Part shown: in pieces, positions 32,699-41,721 of the stretch
Layout: each line of letters opens with the position of its first letter
How positions within the stretch are numbered: position 1 is the stretch's first letter
Source: PALSA-1004 sp041483135
Lineage (GTDB): Bacteria; Pseudomonadota; Gammaproteobacteria; Burkholderiales; SG8-41
NCBI GenBank assembly: GCA_041483135.1
Contig: JBGPFE010000006.1
Span: forward strand, 66,895 to 130,894
Reading direction: 5' to 3'
Length of the DNA stretch: 64,000 nucleotides
The notes under the pieces: model-generated
Database searches by the model: none
What the model saw: the letters and a program-made list of their open reading frames with translations, nothing else
Told to the model about the DNA's origin: nothing
Translations under genes and position numbers: made by a program

Positions 32699-33583
32699 TT
32701 ATCGTACTGATCTCGCCGTTCGCACGGCGTCCAAATGCCGGCAAACAACCTGCGCGCCCTGCAGGATGCGCGGCGTCTGGCGCTGTATCCAGTCGGGATC
32801 GACAAACATCGCTCTCACGTTGCGCAGCCTGGCGAACCCTCCGTAACTGCGCCACTGCGCGGCGAATTCCTCCGGCGTCGTCGCCGAGCTGCCGCCCATC
32901 GCCACCTCCGGCTGCGCCGCGATCACGCTCTCGAGCGGCACCACCGGCGTCAGGCTTGCCACATTCGCAAACACGTTCGCTCCGCCGCACAGCCGGATCA
33001 CGTCGCTGATCAGGTGCCGGCCATTGACCGTCATCAGCGGCCGGTGCCAGATTTCATAGAACACGCGCACCTTGGGCCGCGAGCCATAGCGCTCGCGCAA
33101 AGCTGAAACGCGGTGTTCGAATTCGCCTGCCTCGCCCTGCGCAACCGATTCAGTGCCGGCCATCGAGCCCAACGCGCGCAACAATTGCGGGATCGCCGCC
33201 AGCGCCGTCGGTTCGGCGACATAAACCTTGAACCCGAAATGTTCGAGGCGTTCAATGTCGGCGGCATGGTTGCCGCTTCGCCAGCCGATGATCAGGTCCG
33301 GCTGCAAGCTCAGCACGCGCTCAAGGTCGATGCGCGACGCATCGCCGATATGCGCGATGCGCTTCGCCGCCTCGGGATAATCGCTGTAGCGCGCGACTCC
33401 GACCAGCTTGTCGCCGGCGCCTGCCGCATAAGCAAGCTCGGTGATGGAGGGCGCCAGCGTGACGATGCGTTGTGCCGGCGCCGACAGCGTCACCGGCTTG
33501 CCGCGATCGTCGGTCACGGTGATGCCGGCAGCGTGCGCCGACAGCGTCATCGCCAACAGCAACCAGCAACGCATGAGGAACAT
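32699..33583 (-). CDS. BtuF-like periplasmic cobalamin/metal-chelate binding protein
   Basis: This 294-residue protein has a signal peptide (ending near SAHA) and a periplasmic-binding fold of the BtuF/FhuD type. Typical segments are RIVTLAPSITELAYAAGAGDKLVGV and QPDLIIGWRSGN. It would capture vitamin B12 or a similar chelate for an ABC importer. No permease or ATPase gene is adjacent. The start may instead be the ATG at 33571. An adenosyltransferase gene faces it. Confidence 0.82.
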   Translation of the reverse strand: MFLMRCWLLLAMTLSAHAAGITVTDDRGKPVTLSAPAQRIVTLAPSITELAYAAGAGDKLVGVARYSDYPEAAKRIAHIGDASRIDLERVLSLQPDLIIGWRSGNHAADIERLEHFGFKVYVAEPTALAAIPQLLRALGSMAGTESVAQGEAGEFEHRVSALRERYGSRPKVRVFYEIWHRPLMTVNGRHLISDVIRLCGGANVFANVASLTPVVPLESVIAAQPEVAMGGSSATTPEEFAAQWRSYGGFARLRNVRAMFVDPDWIQRQTPRILQGAQVVCRHLDAVRTARSVR

Positions 33584-33628
33584 TTCAGGGCTCTCGGTTG
33601 CCCACCGCGGAGATGCGGAAGCCGGAAG

Positions 33629-34159
33629 CTACCGCATGTACTGCAACAGTTTGGCGCTGGTCTGGCGCAGCCGCTGCGACAGCATGGTGACGAGCTTGAT
33701 CAGGATTTTGGCGCCCAGGCTCGGCTTCTCGAGGATGATCTTGACCATGTTGTCGCGCGTGAGCACGCCGAACGTGGTTTCCTTCAGCGCCACGCAGCTC
33801 GCGAAGCGCGGCTCGCCGTCGATCATCGACATCTCGCCGAGCGTCATGCCGGGCGTGACGGAAGTCATGTGCTGCTGCTCGCCCACCAGGTTCTTCTTGT
33901 AGATGTCGACTTCGCCCCTGATGATCATCAGCATGTGATCGCCGACATCACCCTCCCGGATGATGGTCTGCCCCGGCTGCGCATGATAAACGCGCATGAA
34001 GCCGGCGAGCAGCTTGATGTCGTCGCGGCTGTATTCGGCAAAGAACTGCGAGCGGCCGACCAGCGAATAAATCTGCTCGGCAAACGCGGTCCCGCTGCCG
34101 AGGCTCTCGAGACCTTCAAGCAGTTGGCGATCAGAACCGGTATCGGGGTTTTCTGCCAT
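33629..34159 (-). CDS. Cyclic nucleotide-binding domain protein without a DNA-binding domain
   Basis: This 176-residue protein contains one cNMP-binding beta-barrel (about 55-160), with GQTIIREGDVGDHMLMIIRGEVDIY and a phosphate-cassette-like GEMSMIDGEPRFASCVA. No helix-turn-helix follows, so it is not a Crp-type regulator. It could be a cAMP-responsive adaptor, which is interesting given the class III adenylate cyclase encoded elsewhere in the window. Confidence 0.82.
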   Translation of the reverse strand: MAENPDTGSDRQLLEGLESLGSGTAFAEQIYSLVGRSQFFAEYSRDDIKLLAGFMRVYHAQPGQTIIREGDVGDHMLMIIRGEVDIYKKNLVGEQQHMTSVTPGMTLGEMSMIDGEPRFASCVALKETTFGVLTRDNMVKIILEKPSLGAKILIKLVTMLSQRLRQTSAKLLQYMR

Positions 34160-34210
34160 GGCTGCTCTGTTCGTTATCCGTTCGCGGTGATCGCGCTGCT
34201 TGAGCGTTTA

Positions 34211-35281
34211 CTACTGTTCGGTTTCCAGCAATTTCACGCGGCGCTTGCGCACTGCTTCGGCCAGGGTGTCGAGCAGCTTACGGCTGTCCTCCCAACCAAT
34301 GCAACCGTCGGTGATGCTCTGCCCGTAAGCGAGCGGCTTGCCCGGCAGCAAGTCCTGGCGCCCGGCCTTGAGGTGGCTCTCGACCATGATGCCGAAAATG
34401 CGGTCTTCGCCGCCGCCAATCTGGCGCGCGACATCATGCCCGACGTCCACCTGCTTCTGCGGGTTCTTGCTCGAGTTGGCGTGGCTGAAATCGATCATCA
34501 GCCGCTGCGCGAGTCCGGCTTCGGCCAGCCCTCTTGCCGCCGCATCGACGCTCGCAGAGTCGTAATTCGGCTGCTTGCCGCCGCGCAGGATGATGTGGCA
34601 ATCCTCGTTGCCGGCTGTCGAAACGATTGCCGAATGCCCGGCCTTGGTCACCGACAGGAAATGGTGTGGCGACTGCGCGGCGCGGATCGCATCGACCGCG
34701 ATCCTGATGTTGCCGTCGGTGCCGTTCTTGAAACCGACCGGGCACGACAGGCCCGAAGCGAGCTCCCGGTGGATCTGGCTTTCCGTAGTGCGTGCGCCGA
34801 TCGCACCCCACGACACGAGATCAGCGATGTATTGCGGCGTGATCATGTCGAGAAACTCGCAGCCCGCCGGCACGCCCAGGTCGTTGATGCCGAGCAGCAG
34901 TTCGCGCGCAATGCGGATGCCCTCGTTGATGCTGAAGCTGCCGTCGAGCCTGGGATCGTTGATCAGGCCCTTCCAGCCGACGGTGGTGCGCGGTTTCTCG
35001 AAATAAACGCGCATCACGATCAGCAGATCTTCGGCGAGTTCGTCTTTCGCGTCTTTCAGCTTGCCGGCGTATTCCTTCGCCGCCTTCACGTCGTGAATCG
35101 AGCACGGCCCCATGATCGCGAGCAAGCGGTCGTCGGCGCCATGCAAAATGCGATGAATACCCTGGCGCGTGTCATAAGTGACCTGCGCAGCCTTCTCCGA
35201 AACCGGAAACTCGCGCAGCACGTGCGCCGGCGGTATCAGCTCCTTGATTTCCTTGATCCGTAAGTCGTCGGTTCTTTGCAT
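34211..35281 (-). CDS. 3-deoxy-7-phosphoheptulonate synthase, class I
   Basis: This 356-residue enzyme condenses phosphoenolpyruvate and erythrose-4-phosphate, the first step of aromatic synthesis. Motifs are IMGPCSIHD, YFEKPRTTVGWKG, GARTTESQIHRE, GFKNGTDG and DFSHANSSKNP, all typical of AroF/G/H. I use the ATG at 35281; the GTG at 35290 is less likely. Which allosteric type it is cannot be decided by eye. Confidence 0.95.
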   Translation of the reverse strand: MQRTDDLRIKEIKELIPPAHVLREFPVSEKAAQVTYDTRQGIHRILHGADDRLLAIMGPCSIHDVKAAKEYAGKLKDAKDELAEDLLIVMRVYFEKPRTTVGWKGLINDPRLDGSFSINEGIRIARELLLGINDLGVPAGCEFLDMITPQYIADLVSWGAIGARTTESQIHRELASGLSCPVGFKNGTDGNIRIAVDAIRAAQSPHHFLSVTKAGHSAIVSTAGNEDCHIILRGGKQPNYDSASVDAAARGLAEAGLAQRLMIDFSHANSSKNPQKQVDVGHDVARQIGGGEDRIFGIMVESHLKAGRQDLLPGKPLAYGQSITDGCIGWEDSRKLLDTLAEAVRKRRVKLLETEQ

Positions 35282-35312
35282 GAGTTTCACTCAAATCCCG
35301 CAAAATCAGGAT

Positions 35313-35318
35313 ATTATA
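35313..35318 (-). promoter_or_regulatory. Candidate -10 element for the DAHP synthase gene
   Basis: A perfect TATAAT lies on the minus strand at 35318-35313, about 32 bases before the ATG. The -35 region with a 16-base spacer reads TTCGGA, which is weak. Confidence 0.4.
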
Positions 35319-35430
35319 ACAATAGTCGGCGTTATCCGAAGCGCGTGGCGAGTGCCGGCGCGGGGCGGATGGTCGTCGGCACATTCGCTATGGCCGAGAA
35401 CCTCCCGCAGATGCAAGACCGGTGACGCTG

Positions 35431-35868
35431 ATGATGCCCGAAAACCGCTTGCTGCCTGGCTGGTGTTTGTGCGCCGCCCTCGCCGGCTGCGCTGGGGTAC
35501 CCGCCGGTCCGGAAGCCACCACTATCGCCCCAGAGCCCGGCCGCGCTTTGGTTGTCGGCTGGGGAAATACCGCCGGCGAAAGCGCGAAGGCGGCGTTTAC
35601 GCCGGTACAAGGCACGCGGGTCAGCAGCCTTTATGTGTCGAAGGCGAACGAACAGAAAATCTCCTTCGGTGAAAACATTGCGCGCCTGGCCCCGGGTGAA
35701 TATGACCTGACGATCTCGTGCGGCTTATATATCAACCTCCAGTTCTTTCCGGGCGACACCGTCATCCACGCCGATCTGGGCGGCAATCAAGTGTATCGGC
35801 TGCGGGCGGAACCGGTGGGAAGGAGATGCTACCCGTCCCTCGAGGACATTACCGGCAAGGACAAATAA
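35431..35868 (+). CDS. Predicted lipoprotein of unknown function
   Basis: This 145-residue protein has a lipobox in LCAALAGCAG (Cys near residue 22), so it should be lipidated. The mature part is beta-rich, with a Cys in TISCGLYIN and another in GRRCYPSL that could form a disulfide. No family was recognised. ATG codons at 35431 and 35434, or a GTG at 35422, may start it. It is divergent from the DAHP synthase gene. Confidence 0.75.
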   Translation: MMPENRLLPGWCLCAALAGCAGVPAGPEATTIAPEPGRALVVGWGNTAGESAKAAFTPVQGTRVSSLYVSKANEQKISFGENIARLAPGEYDLTISCGLYINLQFFPGDTVIHADLGGNQVYRLRAEPVGRRCYPSLEDITGKDK

Positions 35869-35982
35869 GATCGAGGCCGGATAAGCGCGATGCCGGCTGG
35901 TTTGACGTCGCGCAATATCTGCTAATCTAGCCATTGTTCCTGAAGCCGGACCTAAACGAACTCGCCGAAAGCGCATGCCCGA

Positions 35983-36591
35983 ATGTTGCTGTCGCTCGTG
36001 AAAAACCTGTTCCGCCGCAGCACCGGGAAACGCGGCAACGTTGCGCGTGCGGCCCCGACCAACCCGTTACGGTTGCACATCGGGGGGCAGGTACCCCACC
36101 CGGACTGGAAAATTCTCGATGTCCAGCCGGGACCGCACGTGGACCATGTCGGCCACTGCACCGACCTGTCCGCGTTCGGCGACGAAAGCGTGCTTGAAAT
36201 CTATGCCTCGCACGTGCTCGAGCACCTCGGATACCGGTCCGGACTATCGACTGCGTTGCACGAATTCAATCGCGTGCTGGTGCCGGGCGGCACGCTGCGC
36301 GCAAGCGTTCCCGACCTGGCCACGCTGTGCGCGCTGTTTCTGGACCCGGCGCTGAACTTCGAAGAACGCTTCGAGGTAATGCGGATGACGTTCGGCGGCC
36401 AGAGCAACAAATCTGATTTTCACTTCGTCGGACTTAACGAAGAATTCCTGACCTCCTACCTGCAGGAGGCCGGCTTCACCGACATCCTTCGCGTCGACAG
36501 TTTCGGGGTGTTCGACGACACCAGCAGCCTTGTTTTCAAAGGCAGGCCGATCAGCCTCAACCTGACGGCGCGCAAACGAGCCAGGGCTTGA
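35983..36591 (+). CDS. SAM-dependent methyltransferase-like protein
   Basis: This 202-residue protein resembles small class I methyltransferases found in glycan gene clusters, with LRLHIGGQVPHPDWKILDV, the acidic-loop region SVLEIYASHVLEHL, and LVPGGTLRASVPDL. The glycine-rich SAM loop is poorly conserved, so activity is uncertain. It is convergent with an OGT-like glycosyltransferase gene, which suggests a role in surface glycan or glycoprotein modification. Confidence 0.78.
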   Translation: MLLSLVKNLFRRSTGKRGNVARAAPTNPLRLHIGGQVPHPDWKILDVQPGPHVDHVGHCTDLSAFGDESVLEIYASHVLEHLGYRSGLSTALHEFNRVLVPGGTLRASVPDLATLCALFLDPALNFEERFEVMRMTFGGQSNKSDFHFVGLNEEFLTSYLQEAGFTDILRVDSFGVFDDTSSLVFKGRPISLNLTARKRARA

Positions 36592-36603
36592 TTGCGCGGC
36601 CCG

Positions 36604-38199
36604 CTAGACGGGGCGCTGACAGTCGCACCACGCCGTCCAGCTCTGCCTGAAATGGCGCTCGAGCTTGCGGGTAAACCCCGTATGGTCCAGCAGCGGCGAC
36701 GCCAGCAATTGACTTCTCAAACCGGCGCGCAGCGATTGCCGGCGCCCGGCATCGCGGGCCAGCGTTACCGCAATGTCGGCATATTCACCGGCGCTGCGCG
36801 CCACGAGGTCGCTCAAGCCAACGCAGTGCAGGATCGCTGCGCCGACACGCGACATATGCGCATCGCCGGCAAGCGACACCACCGGCACCCCCATCCACAG
36901 CGCTTCGCACGTCGTGGTCGTGCCGTTGTAGGGAAAGGTATCGAGCGCAATATCGATGTTGTCGTAGAGTTCGAGGTGCTGGCGCCGGTCTTTTATCCAG
37001 CCCCGCAGCTCGACGCGTCCCGGATCCATTCCGCTGCGCTCGCAGCAATCCAGAACACGGTCGACGGTATCCGGGAAACCCAGCGACGCCGCTTTGATCG
37101 CGATGCGCGACCCCGGCACAGCGGCCAGGATTTTTCCCCACACCCGCAGCGTTTCATCATTCAGCTTCGCAATGTTGTTGAACGAGGAAAAAACTATTCC
37201 CGGCGCGGACCCGCTGCGCTCGCTGACGGGCGGGCTGTCAGGCGGCTGGTAGCACAGAAAAGCATCGTCGATACGCAGCAGGCGCTCGCTATGCCGCAGC
37301 TCGGCATCCGGTTCCGGGTCAGCCACCCGATCGGTGATGCGGAAATCGACTGCGTCAAGACCGGTGGTGTCCGGGTAGCCGAGCCAGGTCATCTGTATCG
37401 GCGCGGGCTTGCGCGCAAACACGCCCAGGCGATTGCCTTTCGAGTGCCCCGCGAGATCGACCAGAATATCGATCCGGTCGGCGCGGATCATGTGTTCGAC
37501 TGCGTCGTCGTTCGCATCGGCGATGTCACGCCAGCCGTCGGCCGACCGGCGCAGGCGCGCCGTGGTTTCATCGGACAGCGGGTGCGTGTAGTAACAATAA
37601 ATCCCGTAGCGCTCGCGATCATGACAGCGTATGACCGGCTCCACGAAATAGCCGACCGAATGCCGTGAAAAATTGGGCGACACGTAGCCGACGCGGAGAC
37701 GGCGGCCGGGATCCGGTGCCAGCGCAAACTTCTCCTGCCTTGCCGGCACCGCCTCCCGCATCATTGTTCCGAAACGCCGGTGCAGATCGAACATTTGCCG
37801 CCGGTCGGCGGGAGACAAATAATGGCTGTGAAAAAGCAGCGCCGAGAACACTGCGCCGGAGCGCGGCGCGAGTTCGAGCGCTCTGCCGTACGCGGACACC
37901 GCCTCGTCGATCGACCACAAGTCGACCAACACGCTGGCCAGACCGAGATATCCCTCGAGCGCCCGGGAATGGGCATGAATATAGGCGCGATAGTCCTCGA
38001 GGGCGGCGCTGAGTTGCCCCGCTTTGGCCGCAGTTTCGGCCCGGCGCAGCAGATCCTCAGCGGCGGCGCCGGTTGGATTGCCCCCGGCGGCCCCGGCCGC
38101 AGCGTCGCTGGCGGAATCCCGCTGAAGAGCCGGCACTTGCGACCCGGGATGCTGCGTTCTCCCGGAATCAAGCAGCCCCCTGATCAGCTTCAGCAGCAT
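36604..38199 (-). CDS. OGT/SPINDLY-type glycosyltransferase with TPR region
   Basis: This 531-residue protein has an N-terminal helical TPR-like region (about 50-140) and a GT41 catalytic domain. Signature segments are LRVGYVSPNFSRHSVGYFVEP, MTWLGYPDTTGLDAVDFRITD, FNNIAKLNDETLRVW and DTFPYNGTTTTCEALWMGVP. It probably transfers a sugar to Ser/Thr of proteins in the cytoplasm. It ends 13 bases from the convergent methyltransferase gene and begins two bases after greB. Confidence 0.88.
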   Translation of the reverse strand: MLLKLIRGLLDSGRTQHPGSQVPALQRDSASDAAAGAAGGNPTGAAAEDLLRRAETAAKAGQLSAALEDYRAYIHAHSRALEGYLGLASVLVDLWSIDEAVSAYGRALELAPRSGAVFSALLFHSHYLSPADRRQMFDLHRRFGTMMREAVPARQEKFALAPDPGRRLRVGYVSPNFSRHSVGYFVEPVIRCHDRERYGIYCYYTHPLSDETTARLRRSADGWRDIADANDDAVEHMIRADRIDILVDLAGHSKGNRLGVFARKPAPIQMTWLGYPDTTGLDAVDFRITDRVADPEPDAELRHSERLLRIDDAFLCYQPPDSPPVSERSGSAPGIVFSSFNNIAKLNDETLRVWGKILAAVPGSRIAIKAASLGFPDTVDRVLDCCERSGMDPGRVELRGWIKDRRQHLELYDNIDIALDTFPYNGTTTTCEALWMGVPVVSLAGDAHMSRVGAAILHCVGLSDLVARSAGEYADIAVTLARDAGRRQSLRAGLRSQLLASPLLDHTGFTRKLERHFRQSWTAWCDCQRPV

Positions 38200-38201
38200 G
38201 G

Positions 38202-38762
38202 CTAACCCGGTAAATCGATATAGCGAATCGCGGTGACTTCCAACTCCTCGATTCCCGCCGGCGTTCTGAGCGTCACTCTATTGCCCTCACGCGACTTGCT
38301 GAGCGCGCGCGCCACCGGCGAAATCCAGCTGATGCGGCCGCGCGCGGGATCGACCTCGTCCTGGCCGACGATGCTGACGGTGCGCTCGACGCCTTTGCCG
38401 TCGCAGTAGGTCACGGTCGCGCCGAAGAACACCTGCTCGACACCACGCCTTGCCGGATCGATCACTTCGGCGATCTCGAGGCGCTTGGTGAGAAAACGGA
38501 TGCGGCGGTCGATCTCGCGCAGCCGCCGCTTGCCGTAAATGTAGTCGGCGTTTTCCGAGCGGTCGCCGTTCGATGCCGCCCACGCAATTACCTTGACTAG
38601 CTCGGGCCGCTCCTTGTCGAGCAGCTGCTGCAGTTCGCCCTTGAGCCGGGCGTGTCCCGCGGGCGTGATGTAGTTCTTCGCGCCGTGCGGCAGCGCGGGC
38701 TGCTCTTCGTCGTCGTTTTGAAGCTGTGCGCGTTCGCGCTCGATGTCGGCCAGTTTGCGCAT
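38202..38762 (-). CDS. greB: Transcription elongation factor GreB
   Basis: This 186-residue factor rescues backtracked RNA polymerase. It has an N-terminal coiled coil with the acidic tip (SNGDRSENADYIYGKRRLRE) and a C-terminal FKBP-like domain (ISWISPVARALSKSREGN). The N terminus carries an extra 25 or so residues (MRKLADIERERAQLQ...) relative to the shortest members. The start at 38762 directly abuts the GTGAAAA arm of a dispersed repeat. Confidence 0.93.
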   Translation of the reverse strand: MRKLADIERERAQLQNDDEEQPALPHGAKNYITPAGHARLKGELQQLLDKERPELVKVIAWAASNGDRSENADYIYGKRRLREIDRRIRFLTKRLEIAEVIDPARRGVEQVFFGATVTYCDGKGVERTVSIVGQDEVDPARGRISWISPVARALSKSREGNRVTLRTPAGIEELEVTAIRYIDLPG

Positions 38763-38767
38763 AAGCG

Positions 38768-38892
38768 GTGAAAAGTGAACGAGTGAAGAAGTGAAAGGGT
38801 GACCCCTCACCCCGGCCCTCTCCCCCAGTGAATGGGGGAGAGGGAGTTTTTTCCTTCACTCCTTCACTCCTTCACTCCTTCACTCATTCACT
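38768..38892. repeat. Composite repeat: octamer arms around an 11-bp hairpin
   Basis: The left arm has GTGA-starting 7- and 8-base units (38768-38802). A perfect hairpin CCCTCTCCCCC/GGGGGAGAGGG (38816-38826 and 38834-38844) with a following T-run sits in the centre. The right arm has four CCTTCACT units plus CATTCACT (38853-38892). It lies between greB and tldD. Confidence 0.85.
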
Positions 38893-38930
38893 GTTTCATT
38901 TGTCGGCGTGCATCGGCGGTTGCAATGGAT

Positions 38931-40406
38931 TTATGCAGTTCCGCCGACGGTCAAGCCGTCGATCCTGAGCGTCGGCTGGCCGACGCCGACCGGCACGCTC
39001 TGGCCTTCCTTGCCGCAGGTGCCGACGCCGGTGTCGAGCGCCATGTCGTTGCCGATCATGGCGACTCGCGTCAGCACGTCGGGGCCGTTGCCGATCAGCG
39101 TCGCGCCTTTGACCGCGCAGGTGACCTTGCCGTCTTCGATCATGTACGCTTCGGCCGCCGAGAACACGAACTTGCCGCTCGTGATGTCGACCTGCCCGCC
39201 GGCGAAATTGACCGCATACAGCCCGTGCCTGACCGAGGCGATGATTTCCTGCGGGTCCTTGTCGCCGTTCAGCATGCACGTATTGGTCATGCGCGGCATC
39301 GGGATGTGCGCGAACGATTCGCGCCGCCCGTTGCCGGTGACCGGCACGCCCATCAGCCGCGCGTTCAAGCTGTCCTGCATGTAGCCCTTGAGCACGCCGT
39401 TCTCGATCAGGACGTTGCGCTGGGTCGGATTGCCTTCGTCGTCGATGTTGAGCGAGCCGCGCCTCCGCGGTATCGTGCCGTCGTCGACCACTGTCACGCC
39501 GGGCGCGGCGACGCGCTCGCCGATGCGGCCGCTGAAGGCCGAACTGCCCTTGCGGTTGAAATCGCCTTCGAGTCCGTGCCCGATCGCTTCGTGCAGCAGG
39601 ATGCCGGGCCAGCCGGGGCCGAGCACGACCGTCATGGTTCCCGCCGGCGCCGGACGTGCGTCAAGATTGGTCAGCGCCTGCGCGACCGCTTTCTGCGCGT
39701 AATCCTGCAGGACGGCATCGGTGAAATACGCATAATCGAAGCGTCCGCCGCCGCCGGCGCTGCCCTGCTCGCGCCGGCCGTCCTGTTCGACGATCACCTG
39801 CAGCGATACCCGCGTGAGCGGCCGCACGTCGGCCGCGGTCACGCCGTCGCTGCGGGTGACCAGCACCACTTCATATTCGCCGCCGAGGTGTGCGATCACC
39901 TGCGTCACGCGCGGATCCAGCGCGCGCGCCTTGCGCTCGATGTTTTCGAGCAGCGCGACTTTGGCCGCATCGTCGAGGCTTGCGAGCGGGTCGTGCGGCA
40001 CATACAGACTGCGGCCGCTGCCGCGCATCGCAACCTGTGTCGCGCCGGCCGTGCCCTGGCGCGCAATCGCGCGCGTGGCCCGCGCCGCCGAAGTCAATGC
40101 GGTGAGGCTGATGTCGTCCGAGTACGCGAACGCGGTCTTGTCGCCGGCGACCGCGCGCACGCCGACGCCCTGATCGATGTTGAAGCTGCCTGACTTGACG
40201 ATGCCCTCCTCGAGGCTCCAGCCCTCGCTGCGGCTGTACTGGAAATACAGGTCGGCGTAATCGACCGTGTGCGTGAGGATCTGGCCGAACACCTGCTGCA
40301 GCGCGTTGTGGTCGAGCGAATACGGCGCGAGCAGGATCTCGTTCGCCGTCGCGAACGAAGTTTCGAGTTGCGAGTTGCGAGTTTCGAGTTGCGGCCGAAT
40401 AGTCAT
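38931..40406 (-). CDS. tldD: Metalloprotease TldD
   Basis: This 491-residue zinc protease partners with TldE/PmbA and processes modified peptides or antitoxins. The metal-binding motif HEAIGHGLEGDFN and the C-terminal GNGPDVLTRVAMIGND are clear. The start at 40406 gives an N terminus whose residues 6-17 (QLETRNSQLETS) are encoded by a heptamer repeat rather than family sequence. A later, unrecognised start cannot be excluded. Confidence 0.94.
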   Translation of the reverse strand: MTIRPQLETRNSQLETSFATANEILLAPYSLDHNALQQVFGQILTHTVDYADLYFQYSRSEGWSLEEGIVKSGSFNIDQGVGVRAVAGDKTAFAYSDDISLTALTSAARATRAIARQGTAGATQVAMRGSGRSLYVPHDPLASLDDAAKVALLENIERKARALDPRVTQVIAHLGGEYEVVLVTRSDGVTAADVRPLTRVSLQVIVEQDGRREQGSAGGGGRFDYAYFTDAVLQDYAQKAVAQALTNLDARPAPAGTMTVVLGPGWPGILLHEAIGHGLEGDFNRKGSSAFSGRIGERVAAPGVTVVDDGTIPRRRGSLNIDDEGNPTQRNVLIENGVLKGYMQDSLNARLMGVPVTGNGRRESFAHIPMPRMTNTCMLNGDKDPQEIIASVRHGLYAVNFAGGQVDITSGKFVFSAAEAYMIEDGKVTCAVKGATLIGNGPDVLTRVAMIGNDMALDTGVGTCGKEGQSVPVGVGQPTLRIDGLTVGGTA

Positions 40407-40509
40407 TTGGATTCCGGTTGACCGATTCAATATCAATATGTTGGCGTTAAGCTACAGGGTTTCAAGCGCCACAGGCAAATAACTTCAAACTCGCAACTCG
40501 AAACTCTTG
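40360..40509. repeat. Two-armed heptamer repeat at the tldD start
   Basis: Five units alternating GTTTCGA and GTTGCGA (40360-40394) are mirrored by ACTCGCA, ACTCGAA and ACTCTTG (40489-40509). The arms are inverted relative to each other and lie 94 bases apart. The first arm is inside the tldD coding region, and the second ends just beyond the stop of the nitrilase gene. Confidence 0.85.
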
Positions 40510-40510
40510 A

Positions 40511-41395
40511 CTAGCACCGGTGCAGCGTCCGGTGGGCCAACGCCGGCAGGCTGCTGCGCAGCCGCTGAATATATTCGGGATTGATCCCGGCCGCCACCAC
40601 GCCGGAGCCGCGCGGCAAGCGGTCGAGCACGACACCCCACGGATCGACGATCATGCTGTCGCCGTGAGTCTCGCGGCCGTTCACATGATAGCCGCCCTGC
40701 GCCGGCGCCAGCACATAGGCAAGGTTTTCGATCGCGCGCGCGCGGATGAGCGTCTCCCAATGCGCCTTGCCGGTGGTTTCGGTGAATGCCGACGGCACCA
40801 GGATAATGTCGACCTCCTTCATCGCGCGATACAGCTCGGGAAAGCGCAGGTCGTAGCAGATCGACAACCCGATGCGCCCGAACGGGGAATCGATCACCTT
40901 CACGTCGTGACCGGGCTCGATGGTCAGCTCTTCAGAATAATGTTCCTTGCCCATGTCGAAACCGAACAGATGGATTTTGTCATAGCGCGCGACGAGCCTG
41001 CCCTTGTCGTCATACACGAGGCAGCTGTTGCGCACTTTGTGCTCATCGTCAGATGCGAGCGGCACCGAACCGCCGACCAGCCAGATCTCGTGCTGCTTGG
41101 CGGTCTCGGCCAGGAAGTGCTGGATCGGGCCCTTGCCCTCTTCCTCGCGGACCTTGACCTTGTCGCTGTCCTGCATGCCCATGATGCCGAAATACTCGGG
41201 CAACACGATGAGCTTCGCGCCTTGCTCGGCCGCCATGCCTATCAGCCGCCGCGCCTCGTTGAGGTTGGCGGCCACGTTCGGGCCCGAGGCCATTTGCACG
41301 CCGGCGATCCGCACTGCCGCCGCCGGCTGGCCTTTGGTATCCGGTCGGGTATGCGGCCGCGCGCGGCCGAATGAGGACGCGGGTTGCGGGTTCAT
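40511..41395 (-). CDS. Nitrilase-superfamily carbon-nitrogen hydrolase
   Basis: This 294-residue amidase-type enzyme has the catalytic triad E67 (LPEYFG), K140 (RYDKIHLF) and C180 (LSICYDLRFPELYRAM). The pattern after the Cys and the length resemble NIT1-type deaminated glutathione amidases, a metabolite-repair role, but the substrate is inferred. About 28 N-terminal residues precede the family core. It overlaps the upstream small gene by four bases (ATGA) and forms an operon with yhdP. Confidence 0.88.
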   Translation of the reverse strand: MNPQPASSFGRARPHTRPDTKGQPAAAVRIAGVQMASGPNVAANLNEARRLIGMAAEQGAKLIVLPEYFGIMGMQDSDKVKVREEEGKGPIQHFLAETAKQHEIWLVGGSVPLASDDEHKVRNSCLVYDDKGRLVARYDKIHLFGFDMGKEHYSEELTIEPGHDVKVIDSPFGRIGLSICYDLRFPELYRAMKEVDIILVPSAFTETTGKAHWETLIRARAIENLAYVLAPAQGGYHVNGRETHGDSMIVDPWGVVLDRLPRGSGVVAAGINPEYIQRLRSSLPALAHRTLHRC

Positions 41396-41721
41396 TTCAC
41401 GACTTCGATCTTGAGTGGCTCGTTCGGTCTCACGTCATTGATGAGGCTCACGCGCACGCCGTCGATTGCGAGCGCCATCAGCCATGCGCGCAATTCCTCC
41501 GCCTGCAGCAGCGGGTCCTGCCCGTAGCCGTGATGGATCACGAGCCGCGAGCCGGGCTGCGACAAATGCAGATTCAACGCCTGCTTCACCGCCGGCTGTT
41601 CGAGCACGGCACGCGCGGTGCGCGGTCGGTCCCACAATTCGGGCGCGACCGTAAAAATATCGTCGGGCCGCGCCGTCGTCGCGATCATGCACAACAGCGC
41701 CCACGCTAACACGCGGCTCAC
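41392..41721 (-). CDS. Small secreted protein of unknown function
   Basis: This 109-residue protein has a signal peptide ending near TTARPD. The mature domain contains SRLVIHHGYGQDPLLQAEELRAWL and looks like a compact alpha/beta fold. No family was assigned. Four-base overlaps with both yhdP upstream and the nitrilase-family gene downstream show tight translational coupling, so it probably works in the envelope with YhdP. Confidence 0.72.
   Translation of the reverse strand: MSRVLAWALLCMIATTARPDDIFTVAPELWDRPRTARAVLEQPAVKQALNLHLSQPGSRLVIHHGYGQDPLLQAEELRAWLMALAIDGVRVSLINDVRPNEPLKIEVVK

Noticed and set aside
32608..33628. Cobalamin riboswitch near the adenosyltransferase and BtuF-like genes
   Set aside because: The leaders are too short, and no B12-box-like sequence was recognised.
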